The notes under the pieces are model-generated. The model saw only the letters and a list, made by a program, of their open reading frames with translations. It was not told the DNA's origin and made no database searches. A stretch of 64,000 bases of DNA from Algivirga pacifica. GTDB taxonomy: Bacteria; Bacteroidota; Bacteroidia; Cytophagales; Flammeovirgaceae. A program made the translations under genes and the position numbers. Position 1 is the stretch's first letter. Each line of letters starts with the position of its first letter. This document shows, in pieces, positions 28,340-37,773 of the stretch. The stretch spans positions 62,001 through 126,000 of the forward strand of contig NZ_BAABJX010000032.1 in assembly GCF_039543525.1 (NCBI RefSeq). Reading direction: 5' to 3'.

Positions 28340-28947
28340 TTATTAGAATAAAGTTCCTCATTACTCTCAGCTACATATTCAAACTGATCTTCGATAAGAA
28401 TACCATGTTCGTCGCAGAATTGGTGAACGCGATAAAGCATAGAGGTCATTAGTGTGAAATTCTTTGACGAATAGATTAGCTCAAACCGATAAGGTTTTCC
28501 TTTTAATCGATGAATAACGATTACATCATTCCACACCTCTACCTTTTTGATTTTGTTCGATTTAAATATTCTTCCACCCAAGATCAATCTATTCTCTATA
28601 AATTGTATAGATACAATACTTTCTTTTAAGTGGAAAGAAAGAATAGCCAGTAACAACCCACTCGAATATATAATACGCTCAAGATCCGGAGCAGAATAAA
28701 TAAGCACAAGCATCACAGTCAATAAGCTGAGATAAATAGCCAAGGTAGACTTCTTAGCACGGAAAAATCCATTATAAAAACGGAATTCCTCATTATTAGG
28801 ATCGTTTTTGTGATTGTTTAAAGGCTCTCCATCTAAAATTCGTAGTAACTGTCTTACAGTAAAAAATAGTATCGGAATCCAAACGGCAATAATTTCAAGA
28901 TGCTCTTCAAAATATTCCCAAACCATATAGTAGTAATACCCTGTCAT
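28333..28947 (-). CDS. Small membrane protein of unknown function
   Basis: I do not recognise this 204-residue protein. Three hydrophobic segments are seen (about 17-35, 67-85 and 90-106), followed by a soluble beta-strand region (110-185) with a PH-like pattern (IVSIQFIENRLILGGRIFK, KKVEVWNDVIVI). It forms an overlapping pair with the MORN-repeat protein downstream and follows the lipoprotein gene by 19 bases, so the three are probably one operon. The product is likely an inner-membrane protein. Confidence 0.6.
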   Translation of the reverse strand: MTGYYYYMVWEYFEEHLEIIAVWIPILFFTVRQLLRILDGEPLNNHKNDPNNEEFRFYNGFFRAKKSTLAIYLSLLTVMLVLIYSAPDLERIIYSSGLLLAILSFHLKESIVSIQFIENRLILGGRIFKSNKIKKVEVWNDVIVIHRLKGKPYRFELIYSSKNFTLMTSMLYRVHQFCDEHGILIEDQFEYVAESNEELYSNKW

Positions 28948-28966
28948 AAAAGGCTAAGTATTAGGA

Positions 28967-30481
28967 TTAATTAGAAAAATCTACCCACTCCGTCAACACC
29001 CACTCACCATCAATCTTCACAAATACATATTCTACATATATCCCATTATCAATCCCTGAGAAATACAATCTCCGTTTATCTGACTCCACATCATAAGGAA
29101 GGCTAAAAACAGGATTGACTGCTTCAGACAAAGGAAGATATTCCCAACTACTGGTATCTATAGAAAACTCTGTCTGCTGATCATCATCTCCCCATGTTTT
29201 CTTTTTCAGGTTCTCACTTAAATGTTGTTTTTGATAGGTAGAATCAGAAGTGAAAGCTGCTAGAAACTTCAAGAATTCATAATCCTTGTGAGGGGTTAAC
29301 GATTGTTCTTCTGTTCCATGGAAGCGCCATATACCCTTATGCTCCACAAACTTTAGTTGAATGCTTTTTTCTTCGTCCAACAAAAAGGTAGTCACCGCTA
29401 CCGAATCGGTTTCCTGATCCTTTACAGTAATGTCCGTTAAAGTGGGTAACGCCTCATGTACTGAAGGGAAGTTTACCCGCTTCCAATCTTCTCTAGAAGC
29501 TAATTTTATCCCATCATAAGTCACAGGGTAGCTTGTATTCTCTTCCCTGAAAAAATCGTATTGAACAAATTGCCCAAAGAATGCATTAAAAGGTATATGT
29601 TCTGAATTTGTTATATAAAGCTGTGCTTCTAAAGATTCTTCTTTATCGATCCCCTTCACGACCATCTTTAAGTATTTATAATCAGTGTTATAGCTTCCAT
29701 CTTCATTCCAAAACTCCTTGGCATACTGTATTTTCAAAAAAACAGTAGAATCATTGACCCATTTAATTTCTTCCGGCTCTACCCCAGGCATCCACTCACT
29801 AAATTGAGTTTCTTCCATCACCCGAAACTTGCCCTCTTCGTATTTGATCAACTGAAAATACGTTACCACCTCATAGCCATCCGGTCTAATCGCTATCATA
29901 TGTGTACCATTTGGGGATCTTAGAGGAGCTTCTACTAAGGTCATTAATTCTTCCCCAGTCATCGCATTATAAAGCTTCGTATCTGACCATTCCCAATAAT
30001 CAATATTGATGGTAAAGGCATTCCAATCAGGAAAATACTTCCCAACAGAAAGTAGCTCCTTCTGATCTTCCATATAATCAGTAGTTCCTTCTAATATAAC
30101 TTTCTCCTTTGTTCTCAATGTCACGATTACTGTTGAATCCTGTTCCCTCATATGAAAAGGATCTTCAGAGGATGGCTGAATACTTAGAGTAACACTCTTA
30201 GCTAAATCAAAAGAATCTTTAGAAATTAAGCTTAATGAAATCGTATTTCTCAAGTCGATATCATGGACATTCTTATAAAGGATGTCAAAAGACTGTACGC
30301 TATCTGAAGCAGCTTCAATCGTTGATATGTGGCTCAAGGAATCAATAGTAGTTTTTGGAGTCTCCTCTTTGGAAGATGTTTCATCTATCGTTGCAACAAC
30401 CTTTTCTTTCTTTTTCTCATGACTACTTTGTGAAGAACATGCGATCAGAAAAGCACAAAAAATAAGAGGTAAAAAACGCAT
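28967..30481 (-). CDS. Lipoprotein of unknown function
   Basis: The annotated start is the second Met (30481) rather than 30523, because it gives a clean lipoprotein signal: MRFLPLIFCAFLIACSS with the lipobox LIAC and Cys15. The 504-residue mature protein is rich in acidic residues and beta strands, with no recognised domain. A Ser/Lys/Glu-rich linker follows the cysteine. It is the first gene of a probable three-gene operon with the membrane and MORN-repeat proteins, which suggests an envelope function, but nothing more can be said. Confidence 0.65.
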   Translation of the reverse strand: MRFLPLIFCAFLIACSSQSSHEKKKEKVVATIDETSSKEETPKTTIDSLSHISTIEAASDSVQSFDILYKNVHDIDLRNTISLSLISKDSFDLAKSVTLSIQPSSEDPFHMREQDSTVIVTLRTKEKVILEGTTDYMEDQKELLSVGKYFPDWNAFTINIDYWEWSDTKLYNAMTGEELMTLVEAPLRSPNGTHMIAIRPDGYEVVTYFQLIKYEEGKFRVMEETQFSEWMPGVEPEEIKWVNDSTVFLKIQYAKEFWNEDGSYNTDYKYLKMVVKGIDKEESLEAQLYITNSEHIPFNAFFGQFVQYDFFREENTSYPVTYDGIKLASREDWKRVNFPSVHEALPTLTDITVKDQETDSVAVTTFLLDEEKSIQLKFVEHKGIWRFHGTEEQSLTPHKDYEFLKFLAAFTSDSTYQKQHLSENLKKKTWGDDDQQTEFSIDTSSWEYLPLSEAVNPVFSLPYDVESDKRRLYFSGIDNGIYVEYVFVKIDGEWVLTEWVDFSN

Positions 30482-30798
30482 TTTGGGTAATTGTATTAAA
30501 AAAGAACCGTAAAAAACCCTCAAGGGATATGACTTATATTAAAGTAAAGATAAAAATAATACAATGCTGTAATCTCCTCCCTCTATATATCATATTTTTT
30601 AAGTCCCCTTTTTAACATAAGTAAAAGAAGAATTCTCCAATATTTCATTTCACTTATTTTTTAAGCATTTTTGTAATGGTACTTTATAAAGAGAAGTACA
30701 CGATGATTAGACATGCGCATTCAACAGGAATACTATTGCGTACTAATCACGAACGACGAATCACTTACCACTAATTTAGACATAAGACCATATACACC

Positions 30799-32169
30799 AT
30801 GAAAGTACATTTTATTGCCGTTGGAGGGAGCATCATGCACAACCTGGCTATCGCCCTGAAATTAAAAGGCTATGAGGTAAGTGGATCCGATGATGAAATC
30901 TTCGAACCTTCCTATAGCAAACTGCAAGAACATGGTATTTTACCCGATGAGATGGGATGGCACCCAGAACGTATTACAGAAGACCTGGATGCAGTCATCC
31001 TCGGGATGCATGCCCGTATTGACAATCCCGAACTACTCAAGGCCAAAGCGTTGGGGGTCAAAGTATACTCATTCCCAGAATATGTCTATAAGCAAGCTCA
31101 TGATAAAAAACGGGTAGTGATTGCTGGAAGTCATGGAAAAACGACCGTTACGTCTATGATCGTCCACGTACTCAACGAGAATGGCAAAAATCCGGATTAC
31201 CTGATCGGCGCACAGGTCAAAGGCTTACCACAATCTGTTAAATTGACAGAAGAAGCGGAAATGATCATTATCGAAGGAGATGAGTACCTCACCTCTCCTA
31301 TGGATCGTCAGCCTAAGTTTCTGAAATACCACCACCATATTGCCGTCATTACAGGAATTGCCTGGGATCATATCAATGTGTTCCCCACCTATGAAGAATA
31401 TGTACAGCAATTCCAGCGACTATTGGACCTTACGCCTAGTCACGGTGCCATCTTCTACAGCAAGAGTGATAAAGAATTACTAAAACTAATGGAGAAGCAA
31501 AAATTCTCTTCTTCTATCAAGGCAGTCGGCTATGAAGCACAACCTCACGAGATTCAGGAAGGAAATACCGTTTTGACGGGCACCACTCCTCCTACACCAC
31601 TCAAGGTCTTTGGCAATCACAACCTGGAAAACATTAGTGCAGCCTACCATGTTTGTAAAGCATTAGGCTTATCTGATCAGGAATTCTATCAGGGGATCAG
31701 TACTTTTGAGGGCGCCTCATTGCGTATGCAATTACTGGCCGAGAAAAGTGGAACGAAAATATTTAGGGATTTCGCCCATGCCCCTTCCAAGGTAAAGGCA
31801 ACCGTAGCCGCTGTACACGGACAGTTTGAGGGGCAAAAGCTATTAGCTTGTCTGGAACTACACACCTTCAGCAGCTTAAATAAAGCATTTATTCATGAGT
31901 ATAAAGGTAGTATGAATGCCGCTGAAGAAGCGATCGTTTACTATAGCCCGCATACAGTAGAACACAAGCGTTTGGAGGCTATCAATCCAGAGGAGATTTC
32001 TGAAGCCTTTGACCACCCCAACCTCACCGTATTCACAGATGCCAACAAGCTGAAAGAATACCTAAGGAATTATGAGCTAACAGGACATCATTTATTGTTG
32101 ATGACCTCTGGAAGCTTCGAAAAAACAGACTTGAAGACTTTTGCAGAAGAACTTACGGCAGGACTGTAG
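30799..32169 (+). CDS. mpl: UDP-N-acetylmuramate:L-alanyl-gamma-D-glutamyl-meso-DAP ligase
   Basis: Mpl re-uses muropeptide tripeptide by joining it to UDP-MurNAc, part of peptidoglycan recycling. The 456-residue length fits. The Mur ligase domains are visible: N-terminal Rossmann (FIAVGGSIMHNLAIALKLKG), the ATP loop AGSHGKTTVTSM (residues 109-120), ITGIAWDHINVFPTYEEYV, and the C-terminal IFRDFAHAPSKVKATV, whose first 'DFAH' replaces the DYAH of MurC-type ligases. It is separated from murB by 276 bases that contain a nested inverted repeat. Confidence 0.92.
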   Translation: MKVHFIAVGGSIMHNLAIALKLKGYEVSGSDDEIFEPSYSKLQEHGILPDEMGWHPERITEDLDAVILGMHARIDNPELLKAKALGVKVYSFPEYVYKQAHDKKRVVIAGSHGKTTVTSMIVHVLNENGKNPDYLIGAQVKGLPQSVKLTEEAEMIIIEGDEYLTSPMDRQPKFLKYHHHIAVITGIAWDHINVFPTYEEYVQQFQRLLDLTPSHGAIFYSKSDKELLKLMEKQKFSSSIKAVGYEAQPHEIQEGNTVLTGTTPPTPLKVFGNHNLENISAAYHVCKALGLSDQEFYQGISTFEGASLRMQLLAEKSGTKIFRDFAHAPSKVKATVAAVHGQFEGQKLLACLELHTFSSLNKAFIHEYKGSMNAAEEAIVYYSPHTVEHKRLEAINPEEISEAFDHPNLTVFTDANKLKEYLRNYELTGHHLLLMTSGSFEKTDLKTFAEELTAGL

Positions 32170-32209
32170 AGACTCCTTACCAAGGCATCTCCCCCATAAA
32201 CACTATTCT

Positions 32210-32391
32210 AAGAGTTCAGATTTTATCTTTGTTCAGGAGAATCAATTAAGGACTACTCAAAAAAGATAAAATCGCTCTTAGAATTAATTTTAGCACTAAT
32301 GGCAGTGATAATGTAGGGTCAAAGAGCGATTTTATCTATGTCGGACTACTGCTTTTTAAGTAGCATAGAAGCCGATAAAATCTGAACTCTT
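32210..32391. repeat. Nested inverted-repeat element between mpl and murB
   Basis: The outer arms are a perfect 18-base inverted pair (32210-32227 and 32374-32391). The inner arms are 17-base (32264-32280 and 32321-32337, 16 of 17). The inner and outer arms share the GATAAAAT string. A small CTAC/GTAG hairpin lies between. No ORF is visible; the terminal inverted repeats make a MITE-like element the simplest reading, but no target-site duplication is evident to me. Confidence 0.7.
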
Positions 32392-32445
32392 TAACCAGTT
32401 TTTTACTACCAACAGCAAGAAGATTATTTATAAAGACTAAATACT

Positions 32446-33480
32446 ATGAACAAACACCGTTCAATAAAACATAACCAATCCCTGAAGGCATTCAATACCT
32501 TTGGTGTCGATGTTTCTGCCCAATCCTTTATAACGGTTACTTCTACGGAAGAACTTGTAGCATTAATCAAGGAGGTTAAGCAACAGGAGACTCCAGTTCT
32601 ACCATTGGGGGGCGGAAGCAATATCCTTTTCACTAAGGACTTTGAAGGATTAGTGATCAAGAATGAGATCGCTTACATTAATAAGGTACAAGAGGACGAG
32701 CAGCATATCTTATTAGAAGTCGGTGGAGGTTACAACTGGCATGAGTTCGTATTGCATGCGGTAAATAACGGCTGGCAGGGTATCGAAAACCTTTCGCTTA
32801 TTCCCGGTACGGTAGGTGCTTCTCCTATCCAAAACATTGGGGCCTATGGGGTAGAGATCAAAGATGTATTTGAATCGCTTCAGGCAGTAGCCCTAGAAGA
32901 TGGCTCCTTGCACACCTTTACCAAAGCCAATTGTGACTTTGGATACCGCAACAGTGTTTTTAAGAATGCGCTAAAAGGTAAATTCATTATCAGCAGTGTG
33001 ACCTTCCGACTGAATAAGCCTTCTACCTATCGATTCAATACCTCTTACGGTGCCATAGAGCAAACCTTAAAAGAAAAGGGAATTGAGAAGGTCACCGTAA
33101 AGGATATCAGTGACGCCGTTATTGCGATTCGTGAAAGCAAATTACCTGATCCTAAGGAAGTCGGAAACTGTGGCAGTTTCTTTAAGAATCCAGAAATTCC
33201 ACAAGCACAATACGACACCTTAAAGGCTGAATACCCTGCGATACCAGGTTATCCAACGACCGAGGGAATGATTAAAGTCCCTGCCGGATGGTTGATCGAG
33301 CAATGTGGGTGGAAAGGCAAGCAGGTAGGAAATGTAGGCACCTATCCCAAGCAAGCCTTGGTATTGATCAATTGCGGTGGCGCTAGCGGAGAAGAAGCCT
33401 ATGCACTAGCATTGGAAATCAAAGCCTCTGTGATGGAGAAGTTTGGAGTAAGCATTACTCCTGAAGTAAATATTTTATAA
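32446..33480 (+). CDS. murB: UDP-N-acetylenolpyruvoylglucosamine reductase
   Basis: MurB reduces UDP-GlcNAc-enolpyruvate to UDP-MurNAc with NADPH and FAD, the first committed step of peptidoglycan synthesis. The FAD-binding motif LPLGGGSNILFTKDFEGLV is at about 52-70. SLIPGTVGASPIQNIGAYG and GYRNSVFK follow, and the catalytic serine lies in NCGSFFKNP. The C-terminal Glu is in the terminal PEVNIL. The 344-residue length and the extra insert place it in the type I group. It is followed by a perfect hairpin terminator and starts after mpl. Confidence 0.96.
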   Translation: MNKHRSIKHNQSLKAFNTFGVDVSAQSFITVTSTEELVALIKEVKQQETPVLPLGGGSNILFTKDFEGLVIKNEIAYINKVQEDEQHILLEVGGGYNWHEFVLHAVNNGWQGIENLSLIPGTVGASPIQNIGAYGVEIKDVFESLQAVALEDGSLHTFTKANCDFGYRNSVFKNALKGKFIISSVTFRLNKPSTYRFNTSYGAIEQTLKEKGIEKVTVKDISDAVIAIRESKLPDPKEVGNCGSFFKNPEIPQAQYDTLKAEYPAIPGYPTTEGMIKVPAGWLIEQCGWKGKQVGNVGTYPKQALVLINCGGASGEEAYALALEIKASVMEKFGVSITPEVNIL

Positions 33481-33483
33481 AGA

Positions 33484-33527
33484 AGATAGTTGCGTGATGC
33501 ATCACGCAGCTATCTTTATCTTTTTTT
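33484..33527 (+). terminator. Terminator of murB
   Basis: A 32-base near-perfect palindrome at 33484-33515 centred on GATGCATC is followed by TTATCTTTTTTT. Some transcription may still continue into the channel gene, whose start is about 6 bases past the T run. Confidence 0.85.
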
Positions 33528-33532
33528 AGCCA

Positions 33533-34561
33533 ATGACGACAGAAGCTTCTTTTAAAATAATTTATCAACGGATTATCCGTACCCTTTTTTTCCTACTGAC
33601 TATTATTGTGATTGGTAGCGGAGGATACCTATTGCTTGCTCCAGAAAAAGCAACGGTATTGGATGCGGTATACATGACCGCTATTACTCTCACCACCATA
33701 GGTTATGAAGAAGTCATTGACTTAAGCGACAATCCTGCCGGACGTATTTACACCATAGTCCTGGCATTTACGGGGATTGGTATCTACACCTATTTGGCTA
33801 CCAATCTAGCTGCCTTAATGGTAGAAGGTGAACTAAGAAATATATTTCTTCAACGAAGAATGAATCGAATGATCAATAAACTGGAAAATCACTTCTTGAT
33901 TTGCGGAACAGGGAGAGTAGGCTTGCAAGTCATGCATGAACTAAATGCTACGGAACGTTCTTTTGTTTTTGCAGACATCAATGAACACAAGGTCAATAAG
34001 CTTAGGGATGAGTTCCGCAATCATCCAGGTATTGCCGGCAACTGTACCCACAACAGCATTCTGGAGAGTATGGGCATTCATCAAGCCAAAGGTATTTTTG
34101 TATGCACCAATGATGACAACGTCAACTTGGTAATTTGCCTTTCCGCCAGACAGCTTAATCCAAATATCCGCATTATATCTTCCTGTAAATCGCCGGACTT
34201 TGAGCAGAAAATCGAAGCGGTGGGAGCCAATAGAGTCATTTCCCCTTACGAAATCGGTGGAATACGTATGGCCAACGACATGTTCAAGCCTGATTTTGTT
34301 GATTTTCTGGATCGAATGAGAAGTGAATCTTCTTACAACATAAGATTAGAAGAAATTCATATTAGCAATAAATTTGAAACCACTACCCTGGGGGATATCT
34401 TATCAGACCATTTTGAATACACTATGGTACTCGCAGTCAGAATAGAAGACTCCTGGCATTTTGCACCCAAAAAGCATACGCTCATGAAAGGTGCTAACCT
34501 AATTGTCGTTATGACCTCCCCTCAGGAAAGAAAACGATTAAAAGAACTACTACAAGAATAA
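33533..34561 (+). CDS. Two-helix potassium channel with RCK domain
   Basis: A 342-residue protein. Two membrane helices (about 14-34 and 77-97) flank a pore loop with filter TIGYE at residues 55-59 (TLTTIGYEEVIDLS). The canonical filter is TVGYG, so Glu replaces the last Gly. Residues about 110-340 are an RCK/TrkA-N domain (FLICGTGRVGLQVMHEL, a Rossmann nucleotide site) and TrkA-C. The stop overlaps the ATG of the beta-barrel gene by one base, giving TAATG coupling. It probably conducts K+ or is a ligand-gated cation channel; the altered filter makes selectivity uncertain. Confidence 0.85.
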   Translation: MTTEASFKIIYQRIIRTLFFLLTIIVIGSGGYLLLAPEKATVLDAVYMTAITLTTIGYEEVIDLSDNPAGRIYTIVLAFTGIGIYTYLATNLAALMVEGELRNIFLQRRMNRMINKLENHFLICGTGRVGLQVMHELNATERSFVFADINEHKVNKLRDEFRNHPGIAGNCTHNSILESMGIHQAKGIFVCTNDDNVNLVICLSARQLNPNIRIISSCKSPDFEQKIEAVGANRVISPYEIGGIRMANDMFKPDFVDFLDRMRSESSYNIRLEEIHISNKFETTTLGDILSDHFEYTMVLAVRIEDSWHFAPKKHTLMKGANLIVVMTSPQERKRLKELLQE

Positions 34562-35250
34562 TGGGCAAAACACTCTACTATATCGCCTCTTTCCTTGGTA
34601 GTTTAAGTACATTGATCAAAGCAACAAGGAGCGGTCCATTACTCGGTATAGGGCTAATATTTCTATGTACCCTACCTTCTTTGGGGCAGACTGCTTTTAT
34701 GACGACAGAAGAAAAGCGTAATATGCAATGGCAAAATGTACAAGGCAATCTACAAGTAAGTCTTGATTATGGAATGGGTGTTGCGGTACAATACAAGATG
34801 TTACAGTTCAATGATTCCAAAGTCAACATCAGTACCACACTTAGTCCCAACATAGGTTATTTTATCAAACCCCAATGGGTGGTTGGTATACACCTGGATA
34901 CTTTTGCTTCCTTATTAAATGTAGACTACCAAAACGATTACAAACTTTACTTTATCAGCTCTGGTTTATACACTCGGTATTACACCAAATGGGGGATTTT
35001 TGCAGAAGGACGATTTGGAGTGGGAAGTGGAAAGGAGGAGTATACGGTATCAGGTACTTCATTTCCTTTTCCATTAACGACACTGACGGGGAGCTCTGGT
35101 CTCGGGCTCAACCATTACTGGCATGAAACAATCAGTCTATACATTATTTTACGTTACCAGATGAATGCCTATTCCCTGGATAATGACTTATTGCGCTCCT
35201 ATGTATCCGGCGCCAATATTTCTGCCGGCATCAACTTCACCCTTCCATAA
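34561..35250 (+). CDS. Outer-membrane beta-barrel protein, unknown function
   Basis: A 229-residue exported protein. The long N-terminus contains a hydrophobic signal at about 24-43 (LLGIGLIFLCTLPSLGQT); a TTG at 34612 would start a neater signal peptide and is a possible true start. The rest has alternating strands such as LQVSLDYGMGVAVQY and GIFAEGRFGVGSG and ends INFTLP, consistent with a small OMP barrel. It is translationally coupled to the potassium channel gene. Function is unknown. Confidence 0.7.
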   Translation: MGKTLYYIASFLGSLSTLIKATRSGPLLGIGLIFLCTLPSLGQTAFMTTEEKRNMQWQNVQGNLQVSLDYGMGVAVQYKMLQFNDSKVNISTTLSPNIGYFIKPQWVVGIHLDTFASLLNVDYQNDYKLYFISSGLYTRYYTKWGIFAEGRFGVGSGKEEYTVSGTSFPFPLTTLTGSSGLGLNHYWHETISLYIILRYQMNAYSLDNDLLRSYVSGANISAGINFTLP

Positions 35251-35336
35251 TTATTCTTCAAGAGAAGAGCCTCCTTGATATCGCAAAAACAACAAACATT
35301 TTTTATATATTTCTAACGACAAACTAGCAATTAGAC

Positions 35337-36092
35337 ATGCAAGAATTTGGTATTTGCCAACTAAGCGTTATTCCAGTACGAAGAGAAGGAGCTCACAGCG
35401 CTGAGCAGATTCACCAACTTATTCTGGGAGATACGTATCAAGTATTGGAAAAAGAAGAAGAGTGGGTTAAAATCAAGGGTGACTTTGAAGGATACGAGGG
35501 ATGGGTTGCCATCGGACAACATTATGCTATCACAGCAGTGGTTCGTGATGAACTCCTCAGAGAGCAGCCCTCATTCCTGAATGAAACCTTACTGCTACAT
35601 AATGACTCCCCTATGCCTGTGAGTATTGGCAGTACTATTAACAGTCACATTTTAGGGATTTTTGGAGAGAAAAATCAGGAACAACTTAAAGCGCATGTCC
35701 ACTCTATTTCCGAGGAAAGCATTGGACAAACTGCAAGAAAATATCTAGGAACTCCTTACCTTTGGGGAGGAAAAAGCTACTTTGGGATTGACTGTTCTGG
35801 ATTCTCACAGCAAACCTATAAACTACATGGATACTCTTTACCAAGAGATGCTTACCAACAAGTAGAAATTGGAACAGAGGTCAGCCTTGAAAATGCCAAA
35901 GAAGGAGATCTTGCCTTTTTTGTCAATCCTAAAGGTAGAATTGACCATGTTGGCATACTTCTTTCTAATACAGAAATTATCCATGCAAGCCACAGGGTAC
36001 GCATCGATAAAATTGATGAGAAAGGAATCTATAGCGAAGAATTAAAGCGGTATACCCATCCGTTACATATTATCAAAAGAGTATTGAAATAA
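35337..36092 (+). CDS. NlpC/P60-family (C40) hydrolase with SH3-like domain
   Basis: A 251-residue protein. Residues 1-65 form an SH3-like domain (CQLSVIPVRREGAHS, EEWVKIKGDFEGYEGWV). The C-terminal NlpC/P60 domain (about 130-250) has GTPYLWGGKSYFGIDCSG with Cys153, then RIDHVGILL with His204 and IIHASH with His216, the catalytic triad. Such enzymes cut gamma-D-glutamyl-meso-DAP bonds in peptidoglycan peptides. There is no clear signal peptide, so cytoplasmic muropeptide recycling is possible, which would suit the nearby mpl. It is followed 20 bases later by the ankyrin-caspase gene. Confidence 0.9.
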   Translation: MQEFGICQLSVIPVRREGAHSAEQIHQLILGDTYQVLEKEEEWVKIKGDFEGYEGWVAIGQHYAITAVVRDELLREQPSFLNETLLLHNDSPMPVSIGSTINSHILGIFGEKNQEQLKAHVHSISEESIGQTARKYLGTPYLWGGKSYFGIDCSGFSQQTYKLHGYSLPRDAYQQVEIGTEVSLENAKEGDLAFFVNPKGRIDHVGILLSNTEIIHASHRVRIDKIDEKGIYSEELKRYTHPLHIIKRVLK

Positions 36093-36111
36093 TCATCATT
36101 CAATATTCCCA

Positions 36112-37773
36112 ATGAAAATTAAATGTATGACACTCCAAAAAACTTTTATTTTCATTATTGCCTTTACGTGCATTTCCTTCCTTGGAAATGCACAAAGTGC
36201 TTTACTTCAAGCCGTAAAAGACAATAACCTAACTAACGTTCGTTTCCTACATAATCAGGGCGCTAAACTCAATGTGCAAGATGGAGAGCTCAAAATCACT
36301 CCGCTCATGGTTGCTGTAGAGCAACTACACGTAGAGATTGTGTCCTTTCTATTAGAGAAAGGGGCTGATCCTAATATTACAGATGCCAACAAAAAAGCGC
36401 CTCTGCACTATGTATTCTCTGCATTCGACAAAGCTGTCCGTGAGGGAGATCAGGAAAAAGCTTTGAAAAAAGAGAAAAAGACTTTTCAGATTGTGAAGTT
36501 ACTACTCGACTATGGGGCCAATCCTAACACAGAGCTAGTAGGTCCATCCCCATTGCATTTGGCTGCATGGCTGGGATTACCAAAAGTAGGACAAATACTA
36601 TTGGAACACGGTGCGGACATCAACGCACAGGATAACCGACTGAATACCCCCTTGCACTATGCCTTATACTATCAATTGAAGTTCAAGAAAAACGACTACA
36701 CTCAACTCATACGATCGTTTTATAACCATGCGGTACTGCCTTCTCAAATTCCCAATATGCAGGCCAAAATACCAAACCAAATACGATCGGATAACCAACG
36801 TCCTGAAGTACTTTCCATTCAAAGTATTACGCCTGAGAAGTCCAAAGCCATTGTTCGCAGTAATTTTGACAAAGGTAAATTCTATCCCATTAACCTTGAA
36901 ATAGAAGTAAAGGATGATTACGGTGTCCTATCAGTACAGGTAAATCATTCCATTGCCAAGGAAGTACGCCCCAACGTATATCACGCCTCTGTGCTCGTAC
37001 CTTGGGAAACACAACATGTCACGATTGATGTCATGGATGTATTTTCCAAGAAACACTCGATTCAACACCAAACTTCTTTGACCAAGAATCGAAAACTGGC
37101 ACTTGTTATTGGTGTAAAAGACTATGAAATTATTTCATCCCTGAAAAACACCCTCAACGATGCCGATAGTATTGCCAATTCTTTAAGCAATATGGGGTTT
37201 GATGTCATTCGAGTAAGTAATGGAGTTAAATCTACCATAGAAGAAAAAATACAGGAATTCACCGAGCGCATGAAGTATTATAATGTCACCTTGTTCTATT
37301 ATTCTGGACATGGCGTACAGGAAAAAGGAGTCAACTACCTTATTCCTAAAGAAGCTACCATGAGTTCCCACGAAAAAATTCTAGAAGAATGCGTCAGCAT
37401 CAATCAAGTAATGAAAGGTATGAAGTCTGCCAATAACAAATTAAACATCCTTATTATGGATGCTTGTAGAGAGAGCATTTCTAATATGGCCCTAACAAGA
37501 ACTTCTACCTACCAATACGGACTACAGCCAGTAGAAGCACCCAATGGCTCTATCATTCTATATGCAACTGCTCCAGGAGAGCTTTCTGGTGATGGTAGTG
37601 GCAATAATGGCATTTTCACAGCTTCTCTTCTAAAGTTCATTAAACATGACATCTCTATCGGCACGATGTTTGATAAAGTATGTCAAGACGTAGTCAAGAA
37701 AACACAAGGCAAACAGACTCCTTGGATCACCAAATCCTTTTTTGAAGAATTTAAACTGAATGTAGCGATGTAA
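36112..37773 (+). CDS. Secreted ankyrin-repeat / caspase-family (C14) protein
   Basis: A 553-residue protein with a signal peptide (residues 1 to about 28, ending FLGNAQ). Residues about 28-215 are ankyrin repeats (ITPLMVAVEQLHVEIVSFLL, PSPLHLAAWLGLPKVGQILL, TPLHYALYYQ). A linker region with beta strands follows (about 240-320), then a caspase/metacaspase domain from about 328 (KLALVIGVKDYE). The catalytic dyad is visible: His400 in YYSGHG and Cys452 in DACR, so it should be active. C14 peptidases are usually cytoplasmic, whereas this one is exported. Substrate and role are unknown. Confidence 0.85.
   Translation: MKIKCMTLQKTFIFIIAFTCISFLGNAQSALLQAVKDNNLTNVRFLHNQGAKLNVQDGELKITPLMVAVEQLHVEIVSFLLEKGADPNITDANKKAPLHYVFSAFDKAVREGDQEKALKKEKKTFQIVKLLLDYGANPNTELVGPSPLHLAAWLGLPKVGQILLEHGADINAQDNRLNTPLHYALYYQLKFKKNDYTQLIRSFYNHAVLPSQIPNMQAKIPNQIRSDNQRPEVLSIQSITPEKSKAIVRSNFDKGKFYPINLEIEVKDDYGVLSVQVNHSIAKEVRPNVYHASVLVPWETQHVTIDVMDVFSKKHSIQHQTSLTKNRKLALVIGVKDYEIISSLKNTLNDADSIANSLSNMGFDVIRVSNGVKSTIEEKIQEFTERMKYYNVTLFYYSGHGVQEKGVNYLIPKEATMSSHEKILEECVSINQVMKGMKSANNKLNILIMDACRESISNMALTRTSTYQYGLQPVEAPNGSIILYATAPGELSGDGSGNNGIFTASLLKFIKHDISIGTMFDKVCQDVVKKTQGKQTPWITKSFFEEFKLNVAM

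Noticed and set aside
27053..28947. Toxin-antitoxin pair (YwqK-type antitoxin with a small partner)
   Set aside because: The YwqK-like protein is exported and the neighbour is a membrane protein; no toxin fold is visible.
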